The translations under genes and the position numbers were made by a program. 64,000 bases of DNA from contig DATKHB010000027.1 of assembly GCA_035510455.1 (NCBI GenBank), positions 3,385 to 67,384 of the forward strand, read 5' to 3'. Source of the DNA: DATKGL01 sp035510455. Its GTDB lineage: Bacteria; Patescibacteriota; Saccharimonadia; Saccharimonadales; UBA4665. Below the pieces are notes generated by a model, which was given only the letters and a program-made list of their open reading frames with translations, was not told where the DNA came from and made no database searches. Positions 25,978 through 34,640 of the stretch are shown in pieces (position 1 is the first letter of the stretch; each line of letters starts with the position of its first letter).

Positions 25978-26946
25978 ATGTTTGAGCAATCATCTGTGCC
26001 TAATGATGCACTACAACCAATTCATGAAACAGTAATCTGGGCTACCCGACTAAGAGAAAACAGCCTTGAACGAAGAATCCCAATTGATCTTTTCTACAAT
26101 CCCGATGTTCTGAATGGTGTAGACATACTGCTCGGTGCTGGGGGCTATGGTGAGGAAAAATTTGCTGCCATAGAAGGAGTTAGAAAATTTGGTGAGCTTG
26201 CAATAGCTGCGGCTTTTATGGTGCATCCTTTTGACAGGAAAAAAGTACCGGGTAGGAATATAGCGGGGATGAAGCGTGATGAAGAGCTTAGGTTATGGAT
26301 TGAGAAAATTCTTATTGAAGGTCCTCTTTTCGTAGCCTCTGAACTTAATGAAAAAGCAGGGAAGCCCTCCGATTCACCAGTAGACTTATATGGTAACTCA
26401 ATGAGTGCTGGAGGCAATATAATGTCTGCATCACGTGCTCCCGAAAGATTTCATATTGTTGAGGCCCAGGCTCCAGCTGGCGTTAACGATCGTACCGTTG
26501 CTATGTCTGAGAGTAAAAGAATCCATAGTCTCCTAAGAGATATGGGCGTTAATCTAAACAGACCTGAACAAAATATACTTAAGGATCGTCGTAATATTCG
26601 TGCTGGTATGGAAATCTTCCGCCGAGCAGTAATAGATATTATGCAGAGACGATTTAATACTAAGGTTGGTTATGCTGTGACAGCCGACATTGTCCCAGAT
26701 ATAGCAAAACTTCACGGGCTAAAAGGAGAAGATTTTGGGCTTTGGCTAGGATCAGATGACCCTGTTGCCCAACTTACGCAGGTACGAAGATCATTAAAGC
26801 TTTATTCATCTGAAAATCATCAGGCCAACCTTGCTGATATCATAAGGGTTTACGAGGGTAGTCATACCGCACTTTACGCTAATGGCATACGACCACAACT
26901 CGAGCCTATAGGTGTTCATATTCTCGAACGCCGTAAAGCCAGCTAA
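25978..26946 (+). CDS. Hypothetical protein
   Basis: I do not recognise this 322-residue protein. It is soluble, without signal peptide or membrane helix, and mixed helical in appearance. Gly-rich segments GVDILLGAGGYGEEK (near 48) and NSMSAGGNIMSASR (near 140) stand out. Towards the C-terminus DDPVAQLTQVRRSLKLY and YEGSHTALYANGIRPQLEPI look like a helical, possibly ligand-binding domain. TGtTATTGT (core 25965-25970) lies 7 nt before the ATG. It stands alone between ychF and the ABC operon. Confidence 0.7.
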   Translation: MFEQSSVPNDALQPIHETVIWATRLRENSLERRIPIDLFYNPDVLNGVDILLGAGGYGEEKFAAIEGVRKFGELAIAAAFMVHPFDRKKVPGRNIAGMKRDEELRLWIEKILIEGPLFVASELNEKAGKPSDSPVDLYGNSMSAGGNIMSASRAPERFHIVEAQAPAGVNDRTVAMSESKRIHSLLRDMGVNLNRPEQNILKDRRNIRAGMEIFRRAVIDIMQRRFNTKVGYAVTADIVPDIAKLHGLKGEDFGLWLGSDDPVAQLTQVRRSLKLYSSENHQANLADIIRVYEGSHTALYANGIRPQLEPIGVHILERRKAS

Positions 26947-27064
26947 TTATTACTAATGTATTGGTAAAGTTGAATTACTATAGACTCGAATTTTGTAAGT
27001 CTCTTACGAAATTTGGGGAATATCCACGGGTTTTTTTATCATCTGGCTCAGTGGTCTCTATTTA

Positions 27065-27601
27065 TTAATCAGCGGTAGGGGGGTTGGCGCTATCACCATT
27101 AGAATTAGATGATGAAGAGCCGCCGTACCCCCCATAACTCGGATTTACAATAATCTGTGATGCTTGACTCGTATTTGAGCTGTCTGCAGCTATCGCCACC
27201 GTATCACCAACGGCTATATCACTAGCTGTAGTTGTTTGGCCATTATCGGTGATAGTCGTACCGCTGGTTATAGAGAAAGTCGTACCAGAGCCTGTCTGTT
27301 GGTCATTTACGGTTATACTGCTTGAGCTGACAGCTGTCACTTGTCCAAATGTTGGGCGTTGGCCACCCGATCTACCGCCGAAACCACCACCAAAAGATCC
27401 TGATCTATCTTGGCTAGTGGAGCTGGCAGTAACTTTTGGCAGGTGTCCTTTTTCGTACCTCACTCCGCCGTAAAAACTAAGACCGACTATAACCAGACCA
27501 GCAACAACTAATACTATTGGTTTAATCGGGCTATTTTGATGATGAGGTATCTGGGTATGCATCTCATGATGCTTCTCTCCTGATATATACTTATCTTCCA
27601 T
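27065..27601 (-). CDS. DUF5666-like membrane-anchored protein
   Basis: This 178-residue protein has a cytoplasmic N-terminus, one membrane helix (IKPIVLVVAGLVIVGLSFYG) and a Gly-rich hinge (FGGGFGGRSGGQRP). A small beta domain follows, reading FGQVTAVSSSSITVNDQQ and IAVGDTVAIAADSS, as in DUF5666 (an OB-like fold). The tail is Gly/Ser/Asn-rich. It is the third gene of an operon with an ABC permease and ATPase, so it may be an accessory factor of that exporter. GGAAG lies before the ATG. Confidence 0.65.
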   Translation of the reverse strand: MEDKYISGEKHHEMHTQIPHHQNSPIKPIVLVVAGLVIVGLSFYGGVRYEKGHLPKVTASSTSQDRSGSFGGGFGGRSGGQRPTFGQVTAVSSSSITVNDQQTGSGTTFSITSGTTITDNGQTTTASDIAVGDTVAIAADSSNTSQASQIIVNPSYGGYGGSSSSNSNGDSANPPTAD

Positions 27602-27615
27602 TTTCTTCCATTTGA

Positions 27616-28287
27616 CTATGCCTTGACTAATTTACCATCTTTTAATTTAAACGTTACGTCTGTTTTGCCGGCGATAGATAAGTCGTGGGTGACCGTGATG
27701 ATAGTAGTATTCTCACTACGAGCTAAATCATGCAGTAAGTTAAAAATCATTTTGCCGGTTTGACTATCAAGATTACCCGTTGGCTCATCAGCCAGTATTA
27801 ACTGTGGTTTATTAGCGAGGGCTCGAGCGATCGCTACCCGCTGTTGCTCACCGCCGCTAAGTCGTCCCGGCTTGCGCGTTTGTTTATCGTCGGTTAGTCC
27901 AACTTGGTTAAGCAGATGAGCTGCACGTTCAATGCGCTCTTTCTTCGGCACTTTGGCAAACTCCATAGGTAGCATAACGTTTTCTAAGGCAGTTAAATTT
28001 GGCACTAGGTTATAGCTTTGAAAGACAAAACCTATCTTCCCGCCGCGATATTTAATTAATGAGCGATCGCGCAATTTAGTTATATCCTGTTCACCGACCA
28101 TTATATTGCCGCTTGTCGGTTTATCCAGCGCCCCAAGCAGACTAAGCAGGGTACTCTTGCCGCTACCGCTCTTGCCTACGATTGATACAAACTGTCCGTC
28201 TTCTATGCTAAGACTTACATCATTGACTGCTATGACGTTAACGTCACCAGACTTAAAAACTTTCTTTAGTTCTTTGACTTGTAACAT
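27616..28287 (-). CDS. ABC transporter ATP-binding protein, MacB/LolD type
   Basis: This ATPase of 223 residues carries Walker A GKSGSGKSTLL, Q-loop VFQSYNLVPNLTA, signature LSGGEQQRVAIARAL, Walker B LILADEPTGNLDS and H-loop VTHD. The signature and the DEPTGNLDS box are typical of the MacB/LolD/FtsE branch that powers mechanotransmission-type exporters. Its start lies 1 nt after the permease stop, so the two are translationally coupled. Confidence 0.94.
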   Translation of the reverse strand: MLQVKELKKVFKSGDVNVIAVNDVSLSIEDGQFVSIVGKSGSGKSTLLSLLGALDKPTSGNIMVGEQDITKLRDRSLIKYRGGKIGFVFQSYNLVPNLTALENVMLPMEFAKVPKKERIERAAHLLNQVGLTDDKQTRKPGRLSGGEQQRVAIARALANKPQLILADEPTGNLDSQTGKMIFNLLHDLARSENTTIITVTHDLSIAGKTDVTFKLKDGKLVKA

Positions 28288-28288
28288 A

Positions 28289-29695
28289 TTATTCCGTCCT
28301 CATGACCTCGGCTGGTCTTATTTTTGATATGAAATACGACGCTAAAGCGCTCCCAATAACAGCGATTACAACGGCTGCTGCTATGCCGTATAGAATGATA
28401 TCCCAGCCAACGGTACCGTGAATGCTCGAGAAAGTGTTTCTGACTCCACCGACGGCGTGTCTAATACCGCCCCCGAACCCGCTGAAGCTTCTGCCGCCCC
28501 CGCTGCCAGTTACAAGTGTAGGCCCTGCGGTAGAAATGCCAGCGGGAGCGCTGGTAGTTGAACTGGAGCTGTTATTAACCAGCAGTTTTGTTATAGGGTT
28601 AGCGGCTACCACACCAAGCCCGATACCAATGATTGAACCGAGCAGTGTAAGCGTTATGGCTTCTGTCATAAACTGAAACATAATTTTTATGTTGGAAGCT
28701 CCAATAGCTTTAATAACTCCGATTTCCCGGCGGCGTTCACGCACAATCATAATCATGGTAAGCAAAATAATAACCGACCCGGCTATAACTGCTCCGATCA
28801 AGCTATAAACAGAAATGGTCTGAATGTTCTTCAGCGGGGCAACTGTTGTCTGAGCTTGCTGGGCGCTGTTGGTCACATCTGCCGCAGAACCAAGTTGCTT
28901 TTGGATTGCGGCTGTGACCGAGTTAACATTCCCGACCGAGTCAACATAAACCGTGGCGCTGGTAATATCATTAGTCAGGCCGGATAGTTTTTGAGTAGTA
29001 GCCAACGGCATGATTACTTGGTTGTTCGAGAACGTATTGCCGGCATCGAAAATACCATCAACAGTAATAGTAGTACTGTAGGCGGTAAAGGTTGAACCTA
29101 GTTTCAAACTGTTCTTGGACGCCAAGCTGCTCCCGACGAGTGCAACGTCAGATGTGCTATTAGACGAGAAAACCGTGCCAGATGTTAGCTTGAATGTGCC
29201 GCCGCCTTGGGTCACGCCAAGGTTTGTCGGATCATTAGTGCCAAGTACGGTTATTGGTGGAGTGAAGGAAAATGTACCACCACCCGATCCACCGCCAAAT
29301 GTAGTCGGACCGTTAAAGGTTTGCCCGCTATTGCCAGCAAAACGCTGACCGAGTGAGCCGGCGCTAATCGCTGATACAAGATTACTGTTAGAAGTTGTTA
29401 GGCGGTCACTTACACTCTTATCGATTGCCGTCACATGGGGAAGTTTCTGGACAAAAGCAAGTTGGGTATCGGTAAGGGGATTGCCGCCGCCTTCAAAACC
29501 TCTAACGCCCGCAGGGCTAACGGTAATGGTGTTATCAACCGAACCCTCTACCGAAGTTATTTTTTTGCCGACGGCCTGGTGAGCAACCAGCATCGATAAA
29601 GCGAGCCCCATGCTTAGCCCCAGTATGACAACAATTGAGAAAGTTCGTATCTGATTTCGAAATGCATTACGAATCCCTCGGCTTATTACATTCAT
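28289..29695 (-). CDS. ABC transporter permease, MacB/FtsX type
   Basis: This permease of 468 residues has one N-terminal helix (IVVILGLSMGLALSMLVAH), an extracellular domain with Gly/Thr-rich loops, and three C-terminal helices (SLIGAVIAGSVIILLTMIMI and others) with the FtsX signature RRREIGVIKAIGAS. A Ser/Gly-rich insertion of about 60 residues separates the last two helices. It is the first gene of the permease-ATPase-DUF5666 operon, with GAAGAGGAA upstream. Cargo is unknown; MacB-type pumps export peptides, lipids or drugs. Confidence 0.9.
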   Translation of the reverse strand: MNVISRGIRNAFRNQIRTFSIVVILGLSMGLALSMLVAHQAVGKKITSVEGSVDNTITVSPAGVRGFEGGGNPLTDTQLAFVQKLPHVTAIDKSVSDRLTTSNSNLVSAISAGSLGQRFAGNSGQTFNGPTTFGGGSGGGTFSFTPPITVLGTNDPTNLGVTQGGGTFKLTSGTVFSSNSTSDVALVGSSLASKNSLKLGSTFTAYSTTITVDGIFDAGNTFSNNQVIMPLATTQKLSGLTNDITSATVYVDSVGNVNSVTAAIQKQLGSAADVTNSAQQAQTTVAPLKNIQTISVYSLIGAVIAGSVIILLTMIMIVRERRREIGVIKAIGASNIKIMFQFMTEAITLTLLGSIIGIGLGVVAANPITKLLVNNSSSSTTSAPAGISTAGPTLVTGSGGGRSFSGFGGGIRHAVGGVRNTFSSIHGTVGWDIILYGIAAAVVIAVIGSALASYFISKIRPAEVMRTE

Positions 29696-29836
29696 AGTTT
29701 TTCCTCTTCGGATGAATTAATGTTTGACTTGAACTTTAGTCGCTTATCCTGAAAGTTAGCTTAAAGTTTGGTCATTATCAAATATTTACAGGCTGGAGTA
29801 CTTTGGTTAAGCTGATTGCTATAATTGATAGCGTTA

Positions 29837-30817
29837 ATGGTTAATAAAATAGACAAACCAAAAGTTAAGTCTGCGCGCTCTAGTATTGGTCTAAGTATTC
29901 GCAAGGTCGTTTTATTATTGTTTGCGTTATTTTTTATTTATCTCATACTACCGCAGATTGGCGAGTTCCACGTAAGCTTTAATATAGTTAGGCACGCAAA
30001 AGTAGGGTGGGTAGTTGGTGCGGTTGTACTTTCTTTGCTGACGTATCAATTCACCGTGTCCACCTATTTATTGATTGCTAAAAAGAAGCTTTATTATTTT
30101 CGAACTTTGTTAGTGCAATTAGCCAGTTCGTTTGCCAACCGGTTAATCCCCGCGGGTGTAGGAGCTATTGGTATTAACTATCGGTATCTCCGTAAAAATG
30201 ACCACTCTGTTAGTGAAGCCAGCGCTGTGGTAGCTGTCAATAATACTCTGGGAATAGTCGGTCATCTTATACTACTTGGTTTGGTATTTAACTTTGTCCC
30301 ATTGAAGGATATTAAGCTCCACGTCTCCTTGCCTCATATCGCTACCCCAATTTATTGGATAATTGCCGGCGCCATTTTAGTGGCTATCGGGGTGTCGGCG
30401 CTATGGGCCAAAAAAGCTGGCCGAAATTTTGATCTCAAACTCATAAACTTATTCAAAAATATAGCTGCTTATCGTGGCCACCCGCTTAGATTGTTAGGCG
30501 CCGTAGTATGCATGATGGCTTCGACAAGCATGTCAGTTCTTTGTCTATTGCTATGTGCTCACTCCCTAGGCTTTAATATATCTTTTATTTCGTCACTAAT
30601 TATTCTTACATTCGGAATAATCGGAGGGGCCGTAGTACCGACCCCGGGCGGCTTAGGAGGAGCCGAGGCGGGATTATTCGCTGGGCTCCTAGCTTACGGC
30701 GCTGATCGGCCAGAAGCCTTAGCCGTAGCTCTTAGCTACCGATTTATAACCTATTGGTTTGCTCTAGTATATGGTCTAGCAGCTATGGTAGTTGCCGAAC
30801 GGGCCGGTTACTTGTAG
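29837..30817 (+). CDS. YbhN/UPF0104-type integral membrane protein
   Basis: This polytopic protein of 326 residues has about eight helices and resembles the flippase-like domain of lysylphosphatidylglycerol synthases. Typical segments are the LLVQLASSFANRLIPAGVGA region near residue 90 and TPGGLGGAEAGL near 280. No synthase domain follows, so a lipid transport or flipping role is more likely than aminoacyl transfer. TGcTATAAT (core 29820-29825) precedes the ATG at 29837 by 11 nt. A TTG at 29825 would overlap that element. Confidence 0.82.
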   Translation: MVNKIDKPKVKSARSSIGLSIRKVVLLLFALFFIYLILPQIGEFHVSFNIVRHAKVGWVVGAVVLSLLTYQFTVSTYLLIAKKKLYYFRTLLVQLASSFANRLIPAGVGAIGINYRYLRKNDHSVSEASAVVAVNNTLGIVGHLILLGLVFNFVPLKDIKLHVSLPHIATPIYWIIAGAILVAIGVSALWAKKAGRNFDLKLINLFKNIAAYRGHPLRLLGAVVCMMASTSMSVLCLLLCAHSLGFNISFISSLIILTFGIIGGAVVPTPGGLGGAEAGLFAGLLAYGADRPEALAVALSYRFITYWFALVYGLAAMVVAERAGYL

Positions 30818-30902
30818 AACTTAAATGTTTATCCTGTTGCTCGATTGGACTAACTAATAGTTGAAAGATATAATTCGAGACAGCTTAGGGTAAAAATAAC
30901 TT

Positions 30903-33401
30903 ATGAAGACCAAAACTGATTTACTAGCAAAACTAGACACTAAACAGCTAGCAGAAGAGCTAAAAACTTCAACCGAAGGATTAACCAGTGCTGAGGCTCG
31001 AGAGCGATTAAAAACAGACGGTCCGAACGTTCTGACAACTAAAAGAAGAACAACCTCACTGCAGCTGATTGTTAAGCAATTTCGAAGCTCGCTAATTTAT
31101 ATGTTGCTAATCGCTGCCCTACTGTCGTTTATTCTCCATGATAATAACGACGGCATAGTAATTACAGCTATCCTTCTTATTAACACTGGCCTAGGTTTCT
31201 ACCAAGAATATAAGTCCGAAAAAGCTATTGAAAAGCTCCAAAAACTAATCAGCCGGGAAGTATTAGTTAAAAGGGATGGCAAAGAAGCCCTGATTGCCGA
31301 ACATTTGCTGGTTAATGGCGATCTAGTTGTGCTTAGGGAGGGGGACATTGTCCCTGCTGATATTAGATTGTTTGGTACAGATGACTTTAGCGTTAACGAA
31401 TCGCAATTGACTGGCGAATCCCAGCCGGTAATAAAAAGCGACCTAGGGCCGAACTCGATTGCTTATGCCGGTAGTACCGTTGAACAAGGGGAGGGGCATG
31501 GCTTCGTATATGCTGTTGGCGTAAACACCGAGCTAGGCAAGATCGCCCATTTATCGACTACCACTAAACGAGTTACCCAGTATGAACAATCTTTAGCATC
31601 ATTCAGTTCGTTCTTGGTGAAGGTGACTTTTCTAACGCTAGTTATGGTTTTTGTTCTGAAAATTATACTGACTCATGGCCATTCCGATATATCTTCGTTA
31701 ACTTTATTCATTATCGTTCTGGCAATAGCCGTAGTACCTGAAGCATTACCGGTAATCGCGACCGTGACTTTATCCAGGGGGGCGCTTAACCTTGCCAAAA
31801 AGCACGTTATTGCCAAAACCTTAACAGCCGTTGAGGACCTCGGTAATATAAATATTCTCTGCAGTGACAAGACCGGAACTTTGACTCAAAACGAGTTGAC
31901 AATTACTAAACTAACTTCTGACGACCCGGAACTTTTCCAGCGGCTATCACTAGCCAGTCTAGATACTATGGACGAGAAACGAAAGAAGTTTCAAAGCTCA
32001 TTCGACAAGGCCTTTATTAAATACGCGCCTGATAGTATCAAAGACCAAGTAAGTTCATATAAAAGACAAGACGAGTTGCCTTTTGATCCGGCTGCCAGAA
32101 GGAGAAGAGTTGTTTTTTCAAATGGCGACAAAGATTACCTAGTGGAAGTTGGTTCGGTAGAAACACTACTTCTTTTAACTAAGGACCGTAATCATGAGAA
32201 GTACAGTCAAATTATAAAAAAAGATGGCAAGATAGGGCTTAGGCATCTTGGCATCGCCTACAAAGAGGTAAAGTATCATCCCAAATTTGATATTCTATCA
32301 AACGAGGACGGACTAAAGTTCGCCGGCTTTGTAGCCTTGGAGGATCCGCTCCGACCGAGCGCTAAGCACACGATTAACCTTGCCGAAAAACTTGGAGTCG
32401 TGATTAAAATTCTTTCAGGGGATAGTCGGGAAGTTACGCAGTATGTGGCCAGCGAAGTCGGTCTTATTGGGGATGACCAAATTGTTTATATTGGCGACGA
32501 AATAGAAGCCATGAGCGACAGTGAACTTAGTGAGGCTGTCCAGAAGAACAATGCATTTGCTCGATTGAAGCCCGAACAAAAATACCGAATTATTAAGTTG
32601 CTCAAACTCCAAGGAAACGTAGTCGGTTACCAAGGTGATGGTATAAATGATGCACCGGCACTGAAATTAGCAGATGTAGCAATTGCCGTCAATAATGCCA
32701 CTGACGTCGCTCAAGATAGTGCTGACATTTTGCTCCTCAGAAATGATATTGGCGTGATCATCAATGGTATTAAATTTGGCCGGACAATCTTCTCTAACAT
32801 TAATAAATATATTCGTTATACCATGATTGGTAATTTTGGTAATTTCTTTGCTTTAAGTGCCCTCTATTTGCTATCGGCTAATTTACCGCTTCTTACCATC
32901 CAGTTGCTGCTGACCAATTTATTAGGCGATGTGCCTCTGATAACTATTTCGACCGACAACGTGGAGCTTAGTGAGCTTAATAGGCCAAGTAAATATAGCA
33001 CCCGTTCACTATTATTCATTTCGATGTTCCTCGGTACATTTACAGCGCTGTTTGAGCTCTTTTTCTTCGCCATAGTAAAGAGTCAGCCTGTACCCATCGC
33101 TCAAACCAGCCTGTACCTATATCTAACCATTATGGGACTAGTTATTATTTTATCGGTCCGCAACCGCGGGCATTTCTGGAAGGCGCCTAAGCTTTCCTCG
33201 GCTCTTAAAATTTCTTTTTGCAGCGTGGCGGTTATAACGGTTGCCATGATTTATTTTGGACCATCAAAACACCTGTTCTCATTTGCGCCTCTTTCGATAG
33301 GTATGCTAAGTATCGTGGCCGCCATGACCCTTTTATATAACATGGTCTTAGACACCATTAAAGTTTGGTTCTACAAATCAAAGATTAGTTCTATATCCTA
33401 G
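30903..33401 (+). CDS. Cation-transporting P-type ATPase, MgtA-like
   Basis: This pump of 832 residues is in the P-type order: N-terminal cation ATPase domain, TGES in the actuator (about residue 169), PEALPVIATVTLSRGA in helix 4, the phosphorylation site CSDKTGTLT (about 320), and GDGINDAPALKLADVAIAV (about 578). The C-terminal segment GNFGNFFALSALYL and NLLGDVPLITISTDNVE closely resemble the Mg2+ importer MgtA (P3B). The canonical PEGLP of Ca2+ pumps is absent. Mg2+ import is the best guess. Confidence 0.88.
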   Translation: MKTKTDLLAKLDTKQLAEELKTSTEGLTSAEARERLKTDGPNVLTTKRRTTSLQLIVKQFRSSLIYMLLIAALLSFILHDNNDGIVITAILLINTGLGFYQEYKSEKAIEKLQKLISREVLVKRDGKEALIAEHLLVNGDLVVLREGDIVPADIRLFGTDDFSVNESQLTGESQPVIKSDLGPNSIAYAGSTVEQGEGHGFVYAVGVNTELGKIAHLSTTTKRVTQYEQSLASFSSFLVKVTFLTLVMVFVLKIILTHGHSDISSLTLFIIVLAIAVVPEALPVIATVTLSRGALNLAKKHVIAKTLTAVEDLGNINILCSDKTGTLTQNELTITKLTSDDPELFQRLSLASLDTMDEKRKKFQSSFDKAFIKYAPDSIKDQVSSYKRQDELPFDPAARRRRVVFSNGDKDYLVEVGSVETLLLLTKDRNHEKYSQIIKKDGKIGLRHLGIAYKEVKYHPKFDILSNEDGLKFAGFVALEDPLRPSAKHTINLAEKLGVVIKILSGDSREVTQYVASEVGLIGDDQIVYIGDEIEAMSDSELSEAVQKNNAFARLKPEQKYRIIKLLKLQGNVVGYQGDGINDAPALKLADVAIAVNNATDVAQDSADILLLRNDIGVIINGIKFGRTIFSNINKYIRYTMIGNFGNFFALSALYLLSANLPLLTIQLLLTNLLGDVPLITISTDNVELSELNRPSKYSTRSLLFISMFLGTFTALFELFFFAIVKSQPVPIAQTSLYLYLTIMGLVIILSVRNRGHFWKAPKLSSALKISFCSVAVITVAMIYFGPSKHLFSFAPLSIGMLSIVAAMTLLYNMVLDTIKVWFYKSKISSIS

Positions 33402-33490
33402 ACAGACAAAAGACTTTTTAAATTAGCATAGAATTCGTTAAGCTTATATTAAGTTTTCTGTAATACGATAGTATTTACTTGGCTTTAACG

Positions 33491-34303
33491 ATGAAGAAGA
33501 ACAATAAATTATTACCATTCTTATTAATAGTAGTCCTAAGCTCCGGAGCAGGCTTCCTCGGCGGTCTTATTTCTTCGCACCTAAAGGCTGATTCGGCTGA
33601 TACGTTTTCGAGTATTGTGTCTCCGTCAAATACCAGCTCCTTGGCCGCCGAGTCCAATACTGACACTATAAAAAGTGACTATCAGCAGACTTCAGCGAGC
33701 GTAGTAAGCGTCTCTACTCAAAGTACGACTTATGATCTTTTCGGAAATGCCCAAACTGAGCAGGGCGAAGGTACCGGCATGATACTTACTTCTAACGGCT
33801 ATATCTTGACTAATAAGCATGTTGTCCCAGAGGGGGCTCAGAGTGTTAGTGTGACCACCGAAAACAATGCCCAATACGTGGCTACCGTTATTGCGCTTGA
33901 TCCCAATAATGACTTAGCGCTTATAAAAATCAACGCTAGTAACTTAACTCCCATTAAATTGGGCGACTCTAGTCAGGAGCAGGTCGGGGACAGTGTTATT
34001 GCTATCGGGAATGCCTTAGGACAGTTTCAAAATACTCTAGACCAAGGCATTATTTCCGGCCTGAACCGCTCGATTAGCGCAGGTGATAATGGCCTAGACC
34101 AAGAATCTCTGTCCGGATTATTGCAGACGGATGCCGCGATTAACCCAGGTAACTCTGGTGGTCCGTTGGTTGATGTCGCTTCCGACACTGTTATTGGCAT
34201 AAATACGGCTATATCTAGCACCGGGCAAGATCTAGGCTTTGCTATTCCAATCGATCAAGTAAAATCTTTCATTGCTCCTTACGTATCATCAGTAAGCACC
34301 TAA
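33491..34303 (+). CDS. HtrA/DegP-type serine protease without PDZ domain
   Basis: This secreted trypsin-like protease of 270 residues starts with a membrane helix (LLPFLLIVVLSSGAGFLGGL). The catalytic triad is visible: His in ILTNKHVV, Asp in DPNNDLALIKI and Ser in INPGNSGGPL. It ends a few residues after GFAIPIDQVKSF, where PDZ domains normally begin, so it has no PDZ domain. Extracellular protein quality control is the likely role. I chose the ATG at 33491; a TTG 12 nt upstream is possible. TTAAG(C/T)TT occurs twice upstream (33438-33456). Confidence 0.9.
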   Translation: MKKNNKLLPFLLIVVLSSGAGFLGGLISSHLKADSADTFSSIVSPSNTSSLAAESNTDTIKSDYQQTSASVVSVSTQSTTYDLFGNAQTEQGEGTGMILTSNGYILTNKHVVPEGAQSVSVTTENNAQYVATVIALDPNNDLALIKINASNLTPIKLGDSSQEQVGDSVIAIGNALGQFQNTLDQGIISGLNRSISAGDNGLDQESLSGLLQTDAAINPGNSGGPLVDVASDTVIGINTAISSTGQDLGFAIPIDQVKSFIAPYVSSVST

Positions 34304-34382
34304 ATTATCCGAACCCATTTAATTAGTTCTAGAACTTCTGTCAGATATTGCTTATAATACGATTGTTAAGGGTTAAGTCTAT

Positions 34383-34442
34383 TTGACTAAAACTTAACTT
34401 TAAGTTTATAATATGCACAAGAATAAGTTTTCGTAAACTTAA
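34383..34442 (+). promoter_or_regulatory. Promoter with two palindromic operators before the surface-protein genes
   Basis: TTGACT (34383-34388), an 18-nt spacer and TATAAT (34407-34412) form a promoter. Between its boxes lies a perfect palindrome: AAACTTAA (34390-34397), CT, TTAAGTTT (34400-34407). Directly downstream, TAAGTTT-TCGT-AAACTTA at 34424-34441 is a second palindrome of the same half-site. Two sites at and after the promoter suggest a dimeric repressor. The regulator is unknown. Confidence 0.65.
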
Positions 34443-34481
34443 TTTCTTAATGATTAAAAATGAGGTGGGGGGGATGAGCCG

Positions 34482-34622
34482 ATGGCACTAGATTCACTTA
34501 AAATATCATCTATTATGGGCCTTGTCTTTGGCCTAATTTCTCTTGTGGTGGCTTTCGTTGTTTTGGCAGACTCGAAGGTTGGTTTGACGGCGACAAATAT
34601 TAGTTCAAGCAATTTTAATTAG
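34482..34622 (+). CDS. Small membrane peptide (46 aa)
   Basis: This 46-residue open frame starts at an ATG preceded by a G-rich GAGGTGGGGGGG that can act as ribosome binding site. It contains one hydrophobic helix (IMGLVFGLISLVVAFVVLA) between a short N-terminus and a polar Ser/Asn tail. No family is recognised. It is first in the transcript from the palindromic promoter and ends 18 nt before the propeller gene, so cotranscription is likely. Coding status is inferred from the ribosome binding site, the clean membrane pattern and spacing. Confidence 0.55.
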   Translation: MALDSLKISSIMGLVFGLISLVVAFVVLADSKVGLTATNISSSNFN

Positions 34623-34640
34623 ATTTTAGGAGTGTACATT

